This document shows positions 17,165-24,680 of a stretch of DNA of 63,358 nucleotides, in pieces. The notes beneath the pieces were generated by a model. The model did not search any database and was not told the DNA's origin. It was given only the letters and a program-made list of their open reading frames with translations. The stretch spans positions 1-63,358 of the forward strand of contig JAGBBX010000047.1 in assembly GCA_017938245.1 (NCBI GenBank), read 5' to 3'. This stretch comes from Bacteroidaceae bacterium (GTDB lineage Bacteria > Bacteroidota > Bacteroidia > Bacteroidales > Bacteroidaceae). The position numbers and the translations under genes were made by a program. Numbering within the stretch: the first letter of the stretch is position 1; each line of letters starts with the position of its first letter.

Positions 17165-18112
17165 ATGAGAATAATATCACAAAGCGAAATACGCGAACTT
17201 AATATCTCCCCTGTAAATTGCATAGAATGGGTACGAGAGAGTTTCTCTTTGAAAGAGAGAGCGCAACTCCCGGCAAAAATCAGTCTGCACCCGCAAGGTA
17301 ACGATTTTTTCAACACAATGCCCTGTCAGTTGCCCGCACCGGATAATTACTTTGGTGTAAAAATAGTACACCGTATAAAGGGTGCAACACCGGCATTGGG
17401 TAGCGACCTGCTGCTGTACGATTCGCAAAGCGGCACTCTACTTGCAATGCTCGATGCCGATTGGATAACAACGATGCGCACAGGTGCAGTTGCAACATTA
17501 GCAATACAGACATTCAGAAAGAGCGATACAAAAAGATACGGATTTTTAGGTCTTGGAAATACAGGTCGCGCAACAATGCTCTGCCTTTTGGAATCGGAAC
17601 CCGACATTATGCACGACGTTATGCTGCTGCGTTATAAAGACCAGGCCGAGCTGTTTATTGAACGCTTTAAAGAGTACTCCAATGTATCGTTCACTATCTG
17701 CGACGATGCAAAAGAGATTATATCGCAATCGGATGTAATTGTCAGTTGCATCACCGAGGCATCGGGGTTAATTTGCGAAGATGACAGCCTGTACAAAGAG
17801 GGTTGTCTGGTTATCCCGGTACACACTCGCGGATTCCAAAATTGCGACCTTTTCTTCGACAAGGTTTTTGCCGATGATACTGCACACGTGTGCGGTTTTA
17901 AATATTTCGATAGGTTCAAGCAATTTGGCGAGATACAGGATGTGCTGGCAGGAAAAATTAAAGGCCGCGAGAGCGACAAGGAGCGCATTTTGAGTTACAA
18001 CATAGGCCTTGGACTGCACGATGTACTCTATGCAAGCAAAATATACAAGATACTCAAGGAGTATTCAAATGAGATTAAGATAATTCGCGAGACCGATAAA
18101 TTCTGGATATAA
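17165..18112 (+). CDS. Ornithine cyclodeaminase / mu-crystallin family protein
   Basis: A 315-residue NAD(P)-dependent enzyme of the OCD/mu-crystallin family. The N-terminal substrate domain shows KIVHRIKGATPALGSDLLLY and the TMRTGAVATLA segment; the Rossmann domain shows GFLGLGNTGRATM near residues 122-134, then DVIVSCITEASGLI. Family members include ornithine cyclodeaminase, alanine dehydrogenase, lysine cyclodeaminase and SbnB-like enzymes; the sequence alone does not say which reaction is done here. It is followed after about 40 bp by the resB-ccsA pair, so co-transcription is possible, but no functional link is known. Confidence 0.85.
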   Translation: MRIISQSEIRELNISPVNCIEWVRESFSLKERAQLPAKISLHPQGNDFFNTMPCQLPAPDNYFGVKIVHRIKGATPALGSDLLLYDSQSGTLLAMLDADWITTMRTGAVATLAIQTFRKSDTKRYGFLGLGNTGRATMLCLLESEPDIMHDVMLLRYKDQAELFIERFKEYSNVSFTICDDAKEIISQSDVIVSCITEASGLICEDDSLYKEGCLVIPVHTRGFQNCDLFFDKVFADDTAHVCGFKYFDRFKQFGEIQDVLAGKIKGRESDKERILSYNIGLGLHDVLYASKIYKILKEYSNEIKIIRETDKFWI

Positions 18113-18151
18113 ACTCAGTGGGGTTGTTTCTCGGTTAAATAGTTATTCTAA

Positions 18152-18916
18152 ATGATTATGAACACACTCTCTATTGTGCAATATTTAGAATTTCCAAGGA
18201 ATGTACTATTTGCAGCAGTGTTGATTGCAATATTAACGTTTCTCTACAAAAAAAGAAAAGATAGCAAAATTGTGAGGTTTATGCTATCGTCTCGTGCCAC
18301 CATTGGCTCAATTATTGCAATAATCATAGGAGCAATGGGAGTTGCTTTCATTCCCGATTTCAGCACTTCGGTAATATTCATTCTTATTCTTCTGTTTGTA
18401 CTGAGCAATCTGTTTTTTGTCATTCTGTACGGATACAGAAACAAGCGCGGCAAACGGCTGCGTTTCTTATTGAATCACGTTGGACTGTGGATTGCCCTCT
18501 TTGCAGGGTTTATAGGTGCTGCCGACACCAAGGAAGTGAATACAACAGTATTCAGAAACGCACCCACGAATGAGGCTTTTTACAAAAATGGAGAACGCAC
18601 ATTTCTTGACTACAAACTTATGCTGCATAGTTTCGATGTGGTTTACTCAACAGATGGTACACCAACTAACTACGAGGCAAGAGTGATTATAGAAAGGGAT
18701 ACTGCCCTACTAAAAGTAAACCATCCCTATTCGCATACGCTTTTCGAGAATATGTACCTTACCGGCTACGACATTGCAGGAGGTAATAATGCACAATATT
18801 GCACTGTGCAAATTGTGTTTTCTCCGTGGAAATTCCCTATGCTGTTAGGCATTATTATGATGCTGTGTGGTTCTGTAATGCTATTTATACAAGGGCCTAA
18901 AAGAACGAAGCTATGA
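18152..18916 (+). CDS. ResB-like cytochrome c assembly protein
   Basis: A 254-residue membrane protein resembling the short ResB/Ccs1 component of System II cytochrome c biogenesis, which with CcsA delivers and attaches heme to periplasmic apocytochromes. Three or four N-terminal membrane helices (within residues 15-130), a periplasmic segment (about 130-215) and a C-terminal membrane helix (about 222-243) are visible. It overlaps ccsA by 4 bp (ATGA), so translation is probably coupled. The start is ATG at 18152; ATG at 18158 is equally possible. No cytochrome gene lies nearby. Confidence 0.8.
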   Translation: MIMNTLSIVQYLEFPRNVLFAAVLIAILTFLYKKRKDSKIVRFMLSSRATIGSIIAIIIGAMGVAFIPDFSTSVIFILILLFVLSNLFFVILYGYRNKRGKRLRFLLNHVGLWIALFAGFIGAADTKEVNTTVFRNAPTNEAFYKNGERTFLDYKLMLHSFDVVYSTDGTPTNYEARVIIERDTALLKVNHPYSHTLFENMYLTGYDIAGGNNAQYCTVQIVFSPWKFPMLLGIIMMLCGSVMLFIQGPKRTKL

Positions 18917-19698
18917 TAAGTTGGAACTATTTACCATATTTTGCAGCGTGTACTGTATTGCTCTCATTTGCCGGAGCATTTCTTGCTCTTTTCTCTGATA
19001 GAAAAAGAAGATATGCACAACCATTAACACTCACTGCTATCATCACATTGGGAGTATTTATCACTGCACTTTGGTATTCACTTGAGCGTCCACCTTTGCG
19101 CACTATGGGCGAAACTCGATTATGGTACTCATTCTTTATGCTCATAGCCGGGTACATTACCTATCTGAAGTGGAAGTTCAGTTGGGTGCTGCTGTTCTCA
19201 TCGATAATGTCCACTGTGTTTCTATTGGTGACATTATTGAATCCCGAGATGCACGACAAAACTCTTATGCCCGCACTGCAAAGTATATGGTTCGTACCGC
19301 ACGTTACTGTTTATATGTTCTCATACGCTCTATTGGGTGTCTCTTTCATTTTATCTCTTTATGGTCTTATGACATCTAAACACGAAATTTTTAATGTTAT
19401 AGATACCTTGACATACGCCGGCACAGCCTTTTTCACTACAGGAATGTTGATTGGTGCAATATGGGCAAATGAAGCTTGGGGAAATTATTGGAGTTGGGAC
19501 CCCAAAGAAAGTTGGGCGCTTATAACGTGGATGCTCTATCTTTTATATATACATTTGCGTCTTTTTGGTATAACAATTACAAAGCCAAAGATTCTTTACA
19601 TTGTGCTAATAATCGCTTTCTTTGCACTGCAGATGTGTTGGTATGGAATAAACTATCTTCCTTCCTATGTTCCCAGTATACATATTTATAATAAATAG
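18913..19698 (+). CDS. ccsA: Cytochrome c assembly protein CcsA
   Basis: A 261-residue polytopic inner-membrane heme-handling protein of System II. About seven or eight membrane helices are seen. The tryptophan-rich WWD motif is present as WGNYWSWDPKESWALITW, with histidines in adjacent segments (for example VPHVTVYMFSY and IHLRLFG) as candidate heme ligands. It forms a pair with the ResB-like gene (4-bp overlap). A small hairpin with a T run follows at 19767-19799. Confidence 0.92.
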   Translation: MISWNYLPYFAACTVLLSFAGAFLALFSDRKRRYAQPLTLTAIITLGVFITALWYSLERPPLRTMGETRLWYSFFMLIAGYITYLKWKFSWVLLFSSIMSTVFLLVTLLNPEMHDKTLMPALQSIWFVPHVTVYMFSYALLGVSFILSLYGLMTSKHEIFNVIDTLTYAGTAFFTTGMLIGAIWANEAWGNYWSWDPKESWALITWMLYLLYIHLRLFGITITKPKILYIVLIIAFFALQMCWYGINYLPSYVPSIHIYNK

Positions 19699-19766
19699 TC
19701 ACTGTCGGAAATTACAGCAGTATATTACTGCCAAAATGTCATATTCCTAATAAAAAGCTAAAAGGC

Positions 19767-19799
19767 AGTGTCAGATTAAAGCATTTGGCACTTTTTTTG
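19767..19799 (+). terminator. Probable terminator after ccsA
   Basis: A short stem AGTGTC/GGCACT (one G-U pair) with a 14-base loop, followed directly by seven T. Confidence 0.55.
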
Positions 19800-19865
19800 T
19801 TTATATTATGTGTAGACAAACGTCTGCGCAAACATAAATAGATTACAAACTAAAAATTAAAGAAT

Positions 19866-21911
19866 ATGCAAAAAGGAAACATTGGGGTAACAACCGAAAA
19901 CATCTTCCCCGTCATTAAAAAATTCTTGTATAGCGACCACGAGATTTTTCTGCGTGAGATTGTATCGAATGCTATTGACGCTACTCAAAAACTAAAGACT
20001 CTGTACGAAAAAGGCGAGTACAAAGGAGAACTTGGCGAGCTAAAGGTGACAGTATCGCTTGGCGAGGGTACAATCACTGTAAGCGATAATGGTATAGGAT
20101 TAACAGCCGAGGAGATTGAGAAATACATCAACCAAATCGCCCTGTCGGGTGCAACAGATTTTCTTGAGAAATACAAAGACACTGCCAACAACATCATCGG
20201 ACACTTTGGTCTTGGATTCTACTCGGCATTTATGGTATCCAAGAAAGTGGAGATTGTTACAAAATCATACACCGATGCGCCTGCCGTAAAATGGAGCTGC
20301 GACGGTAGTCCCGAATACACTCTTGAGGAGGTAGAGAAAGAGGGTCGCGGTACAGATATTATAATGTATATCGACGAGGATAGCAAAGAGTTCCTCGAGG
20401 AGCAGCGCATTACTGCTATTCTGAACAAATATTGTCGTTTCTTGCCTGTACCCATTGCATTCGGAAAGAAGAAAGAGTGGAAAGATGGCAAGCAGGTAGA
20501 GACAGCCGAAGATAATATTATCAACGACACCACCCCGCTGTGGACACGTAAACCCGCCGACCTCACCGACGAAGATTATAAAGAGTTCTACCGTAAGCTC
20601 TATCCTATGAGTGACGAGCCACTCTTCTGGATACATCTGAATGTCGATTTTCCTTTCCACCTTACAGGAATACTCTACTTTCCCAAGGTAAAGAGCAATC
20701 TCGACCTGCAGAAGAACAAGATACTGCTGTTCTGTAACCAGGTGTACGTTACCGACGAGGTTGAGGGAATTGTACCCGACTTTCTTACACTTATGCACGG
20801 AGTAATAGATTCGCCCGATATTCCTCTTAACGTATCGCGCTCGTATTTGCAAAGCGACTCAAACGTAAAGAAGATTTCATCGTATATCTCGAAGAAGGTA
20901 TCCGACCGTCTGCAATCTATCTTCAAAAGCGACCGTAACGAGTTCGAGGAGAAGTGGAACGACCTTAAGATTTTCATCCACTATGGAATGCTGACCGAGG
21001 AGAGTTTCTACGACAAGGCGAGCAAATATGCATTGTTACAAGATACAGAAGGTAAAAAATATACCTACGAGGAGTACAAGACTCTTGTAGCAAGCGAGCA
21101 GACCAATAAAGATGGTAATATAATTTATCTCTACTGCAACGACCGTGAGAAGGAGTATAGCTTTGTAGAGGCTGCAACAGCAAAAGGCTATAATGTGCTT
21201 CTTATGGATGGACAGCTTGACGTGGCGCTAATCAGCCTCCTTGAGCGCAAATTTGAAAAGACACACTTCACACGTGTCGACAGCGATGTGGTAGAGAACC
21301 TTATCGTAAAAGAGGAGCGAAAAGCATCGGCACTGACAGCAAATGAATACGATATTCTCACAGGAGTATTCCAGAGCCAGCTTCCCGAGATGGATAAAAA
21401 AGAGTTCGGTGTTCAGGTACACGCTCTTGGCGAGAATGGTGCTCCCATTGTAATAACACAAGCCGAGTATATGCGTCGAATGAAGGAGATGGCAGCCATA
21501 CAACCCGGAATGTCGTTCTATAGCGATATGCCCGATATGCTGAACGTAATACTGAACGAGGAGCATCCAATTGTTAAACGCATCCTAACCGACGCCGAAG
21601 CATCGTGCAACGAGCAACTGCAAACTGTAAACAGCGAGATTGATTCTCTTGAGGCACACCGCAACGCTCTTAACGAGGCAAGCAAGGATAAGAAGATTGA
21701 GGATATACCTCAGAGCGAGAAAGACGACCTTGCCGATACCGAGAAGAAAATTGCAGATGCAAAGAGCAACCGCGAAGCAATATATGCCGGGTACGCAGCA
21801 AACAATCCTCAGGTTCGCCAACTTATAGATATTACCCTTTTGCAGAATAATATGCTCACAGGCGAAGCGTTAAGCAACTTTGTAAAGCGCAGCATTGAGC
21901 TTATGAAATAA
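19866..21911 (+). CDS. htpG: Molecular chaperone HtpG (Hsp90)
   Basis: A 681-residue cytosolic ATP-dependent Hsp90 chaperone. The N-terminal GHKL ATPase domain shows LREIVSNAIDA (ATP/Mg Asn), SDNGIGLT and GHFGLGFYSAF; the middle domain carries NVSRSYLQ with the catalytic-loop Arg. The C-terminal dimerisation part is long, with an added Lys/Glu-rich coiled stretch (about residues 575-640), a common Bacteroidetes feature. No clear consensus promoter is seen in the 167 bp upstream; a heat-shock type control is possible but not shown. It ends at a strong terminator. Confidence 0.97.
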   Translation: MQKGNIGVTTENIFPVIKKFLYSDHEIFLREIVSNAIDATQKLKTLYEKGEYKGELGELKVTVSLGEGTITVSDNGIGLTAEEIEKYINQIALSGATDFLEKYKDTANNIIGHFGLGFYSAFMVSKKVEIVTKSYTDAPAVKWSCDGSPEYTLEEVEKEGRGTDIIMYIDEDSKEFLEEQRITAILNKYCRFLPVPIAFGKKKEWKDGKQVETAEDNIINDTTPLWTRKPADLTDEDYKEFYRKLYPMSDEPLFWIHLNVDFPFHLTGILYFPKVKSNLDLQKNKILLFCNQVYVTDEVEGIVPDFLTLMHGVIDSPDIPLNVSRSYLQSDSNVKKISSYISKKVSDRLQSIFKSDRNEFEEKWNDLKIFIHYGMLTEESFYDKASKYALLQDTEGKKYTYEEYKTLVASEQTNKDGNIIYLYCNDREKEYSFVEAATAKGYNVLLMDGQLDVALISLLERKFEKTHFTRVDSDVVENLIVKEERKASALTANEYDILTGVFQSQLPEMDKKEFGVQVHALGENGAPIVITQAEYMRRMKEMAAIQPGMSFYSDMPDMLNVILNEEHPIVKRILTDAEASCNEQLQTVNSEIDSLEAHRNALNEASKDKKIEDIPQSEKDDLADTEKKIADAKSNREAIYAGYAANNPQVRQLIDITLLQNNMLTGEALSNFVKRSIELMK

Positions 21912-21937
21912 AAATTGTAATGGTAGTTTTTTTATGC

Positions 21938-21981
21938 AACTTCCACCAATGGACTTATTCTATTGGTGGAAGTTCTTTTTC
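21938..21981 (+). terminator. htpG terminator
   Basis: 13-bp arms AACTTCCACCAAT (21938-21950) and complement (21962-21974), then CTTTTTC. Confidence 0.88.
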
Positions 21982-22045
21982 TGTATTATCCACAGGGTAT
22001 TTTAAATTGGGAGAAGACTCCATTTATCATCATAAAGCAAAGGGA

Positions 22046-22075
22046 TAAAAAAAAAGACAGCCAAAGGCTGTCTTT
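22046..22075 (-). terminator. Terminator of the rplU-rpmA operon
   Basis: 10-bp arms AAAGACAGCC/GGCTGTCTTT with a 3-base loop (22053-22075). A run of A on the left becomes the U tract on the minus strand. Confidence 0.9.
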
Positions 22076-22097
22076 ATAAACCAACTATTAAAATAGA

Positions 22098-22361
22098 TTA
22101 GTTTTTCTCGAAGGGAGCTACTGAAACAAAGCTCTTATTGTTCTTTCCACGCTTGAAAGTTACGATACCGTCAACCAAAGCATAGAGAGTGTGGTCGCTA
22201 CCCATACCGATATTGTTACCGGGGTTGTGAACTGTACCACGCTGACGAACAATGATATTACCGGCTTTGCATACCTGGCCACCCCAAATCTTCACACCGA
22301 GTCTTTGGCTTGCTGACTCACGGCCGTTCTTAGAACTACCAACACCTTTCTTATGTGCCAT
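22098..22361 (-). CDS. rpmA: 50S ribosomal protein L27
   Basis: An 87-residue ribosomal protein whose N-terminus reaches the peptidyl transferase centre. It begins [16 protein letters not shown] directly, without the cleavable extension found in Firmicutes. The conserved core [24 protein letters not shown] is complete. It is the second gene of rplU-rpmA, 20 bp after rplU, and is followed by a terminator. Confidence 0.98.
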   Translation of the reverse strand: MAHKKGVGSSKNGRESASQRLGVKIWGGQVCKAGNIIVRQRGTVHNPGNNIGMGSDHTLYALVDGIVTFKRGKNNKSFVSVAPFEKN

Positions 22362-22381
22362 AATACTTAAACTTTAATAAA

Positions 22382-22771
22382 TTAACCGATAATTTCCTTT
22401 ATTACTAACTCTGTAAACTGCTGGCGGTGACCATTGAGCTTGCGGTAACCTTTACGACGACGCTTGTGGAATACCAATACCTTGTCACCCTTAACCAATG
22501 TAGGATCGATTGTACGTGTGGTAACGATATTCTGGCCATCCTTTGACTTGCGAACCATCTTCTGCTCGCGAACCTCGCCAATGTGGCAAACTACCTTTGC
22601 GCCCTCTACTACAGGAGCACCTACTGTTACTTCACCATCCTTGTCCAACAGCAATACGCGGTCGAACTCAACAGTTGTGTCATTCTGAGCACCCTTAATG
22701 TGGTGCACGAACAGTCTCTTTCCGGCCTCGGCCTTGAACTGCTGTCCGTTAATCTCAACAATTGCGTACAT
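22382..22771 (-). CDS. rplU: 50S ribosomal protein L21 with an internal insertion
   Basis: A 129-residue L21; the usual length is about 103-106. Residues 1-65 and 92-129 align with normal L21, the second including [21 protein letters not shown]. Between them (about residues 66-91, from GEVREQ to IDPT) is an added segment of roughly 24 residues, rich in Lys, Arg and Thr, in a loop between strands. The reading frame is open throughout, so it is an insertion, not a frameshift. First gene of rplU-rpmA. A -7 box at 22860-22867 gives a leader of about 85 nt, long enough for autoregulation, although no specific structure was identified. Confidence 0.96.
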   Translation of the reverse strand: MYAIVEINGQQFKAEAGKRLFVHHIKGAQNDTTVEFDRVLLLDKDGEVTVGAPVVEGAKVVCHIGEVREQKMVRKSKDGQNIVTTRTIDPTLVKGDKVLVFHKRRRKGYRKLNGHRQQFTELVIKEIIG

Positions 22772-22859
22772 TTAATTTAATCGCTTTTATTGTGAATTCC
22801 GCGAGGTGCATTCTCTTCGTGAGACTGTCTTCTCTAACCCCAACGGACTAAATCGGCTG

Positions 22860-22867
22860 CAAAGATA
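22860..22867 (-). promoter_or_regulatory. -7 element of the rplU-rpmA promoter
   Basis: Minus-strand TATCTTTG. The -33 region at the right distance reads TTTC rather than TTTG. Predicted leader about 85 nt. Confidence 0.55.
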
Positions 22868-22961
22868 CAAAACTTTTTTCGGTTAAGAAAAATTTTCAGC
22901 CATTATTTTTTAATCATTTTAAATGAATTACTATATCTGTTAAATAATTATGCCAACTCTC

Positions 22962-22991
22962 GGGCGATTAAAAATCGCCCCTACAAGCAAT
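22962..22991 (+). repeat. REP-like palindrome, perfect copy
   Basis: GGGCGATTAAAAATCGCCCC followed by TACAAGCAAT. Lies between the trxB stop and the rplU leader and may act as an end structure for trxB mRNA. Confidence 0.6.
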
Positions 22992-23059
22992 CTAATTCAA
23001 TGCACAATCATTTATCACTGTTCGCCACGAATAGTAGTAATCCAAGAGCAGATAAAGGC

Positions 23060-23995
23060 TTATTTGTTCGATAGATAGCGCTCGGCCTCGAGTGCCGCGC
23101 GACATCCGCTTGCCGCAGCGTTAATAGCCTGACGGTAATGTGGGTCGGCAACGTCACCTGCAACAAATACTCCGGGAACAATGGTCTTTACACCGCTTTC
23201 GTCGGCAGGAACAAAATAACCTGTCTCGTCGGTCTTAAGATACTTCTTGAAGATATCGCTGTTGGGTTTGTGACCAATCGCCAGGAAGAAGCCATCGATA
23301 GCAAGGTCGTAGTGTTTTTCGTCGGCCTCGCCCTTACGAGATACAAGATGTACCCCCTCTACTCCATCCTCGCCAAAAAGGCCCTCGGTATTATGCTCGA
23401 AAAGAACCTCTATCTTAGGATTCTGCAGCGTGCGGTCCTGCATAGCCTTAGAGGCACGCAAGAAAGGCTTACGAACAATAAGATATACTTTTGCTGCCAA
23501 CGATGCAAGATAATTGGCCTCTTCGCAAGCAGTGTCACCACCACCGACTACGGCTACAATCTTCTTACGATAGAAGAATCCGTCGCAAGTGGCACAAGCG
23601 CTCACTCCCATACCTTGATACTTTATCTCATCGGCAAGACCAAGATATTTTGCAGCCGCTCCTGTAGCAATAATCACAGTCTCGGCCTCAATCTGAGTAC
23701 CATCGTCCAGAGTAACCTTATAAGGCAATGACTCAAAATCAACCTCGGTTACACTTCCCGAGCGAACATTAGCGCCCACGTTAATTGCCTGCTGACGCAT
23801 ATTATCCATCAATTCGGGACCTGTTATTCCATTGGGGAATCCGGGAAAATTCTCAATTACCGTAGTCGTTGTCAACTGACCACCGGGTTGCATACCTTCA
23901 ATAAGCACGGGGGCTAAATTAGCACGTGACGCATAAATCGCCGCAGTGTAACCTGCAGGCCCCGAACCTATAACCAAACACTTTGTTCTTTCCAT
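23060..23995 (-). CDS. trxB: Thioredoxin-disulfide reductase
   Basis: A 311-residue NADPH- and FAD-dependent enzyme that reduces thioredoxin in the cytoplasm. The FAD motif GSGPAGYTAAIYASRA (residues 10-25), the redox-active pair CATC (Cys134, Cys137) in CATCDGF, the NADPH motif VVGGGDTACEEA and the C-terminal GVFVAGDVADPHYRQ signature are all present. Length is typical. It lies 37 bp after lolA and is probably the last gene of the ftsK-lolA-trxB transcript. Confidence 0.97.
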   Translation of the reverse strand: MERTKCLVIGSGPAGYTAAIYASRANLAPVLIEGMQPGGQLTTTTVIENFPGFPNGITGPELMDNMRQQAINVGANVRSGSVTEVDFESLPYKVTLDDGTQIEAETVIIATGAAAKYLGLADEIKYQGMGVSACATCDGFFYRKKIVAVVGGGDTACEEANYLASLAAKVYLIVRKPFLRASKAMQDRTLQNPKIEVLFEHNTEGLFGEDGVEGVHLVSRKGEADEKHYDLAIDGFFLAIGHKPNSDIFKKYLKTDETGYFVPADESGVKTIVPGVFVAGDVADPHYRQAINAAASGCRAALEAERYLSNK

Positions 23996-24032
23996 AATAT
24001 GTAATTTAAATTATTGTTTACCTAATAATATA

Positions 24033-24680
24033 TTATCGCATATCAATAACCTCGACATTGGGGTAGTTGTTTACAGGACAGACAAACTGACCGACTGAAA
24101 AATCACACCCTGCCTTATAATTCTTGATAACAATTTCGGTACTGCCATTCCCGTTCATCGATAACAACATTTTCAAGGGACGCAGGCTCGCATTATCAAT
24201 CGTTACCTTAACTTTATCGAACTCACTATTCTTGTCAGAAGAGACAAGAGTCACCACAGTCACCGCAGTCTCCTTTTTGAGCAAACCTCTGTAACCTTTT
24301 TTATAGAGTTGCATAATATATAATGGCGAGAGATTCTGCGCCTCTTCGCTGTCGGCATCTGTAATATAAATCTCATTTGTCTGTCCTGTGTAATTCCACT
24401 GCACCGTACCGTTGCACCAGATTTTCAGTTCATTCAACAACAACGCAAAGCACTCTTTTCCTTTTACAGCCCTATCCGAGTCTATAAGCAGAGTACCTTT
24501 CTCCTGAAAGAGAAGCGATGCATCGGCATCGTACACCGAGTATTCAAACTCCATCTGCACGCCCGAATCGGCTTTTAGCTTTGTAACCGCCCTGTCGAGC
24601 AGTTTCTCGGCACCGTCATTCGATGCATAAAGTGCGATAGGCAGTAACAAAAACAATATAAAGAATCTTCTCATAAACAT
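24033..24680 (-). CDS. LolA-like outer membrane lipoprotein carrier
   Basis: A 215-residue periplasmic protein with an N-terminal signal peptide (RRFFILFLLLPIALYASN) and a LolA/LolB-like half-barrel domain, including a FEYSVYDAD strand pair and WNYTGQTNEIYI. LolA moves lipoproteins from the inner to the outer membrane. In Bacteroidetes a LolA-like gene directly after ftsK is the usual arrangement, and here the start overlaps the ftsK stop (TAATG). A second ATG two codons in (24674) is an equally good start. Confidence 0.8.
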   Translation of the reverse strand: MFMRRFFILFLLLPIALYASNDGAEKLLDRAVTKLKADSGVQMEFEYSVYDADASLLFQEKGTLLIDSDRAVKGKECFALLLNELKIWCNGTVQWNYTGQTNEIYITDADSEEAQNLSPLYIMQLYKKGYRGLLKKETAVTVVTLVSSDKNSEFDKVKVTIDNASLRPLKMLLSMNGNGSTEIVIKNYKAGCDFSVGQFVCPVNNYPNVEVIDMR

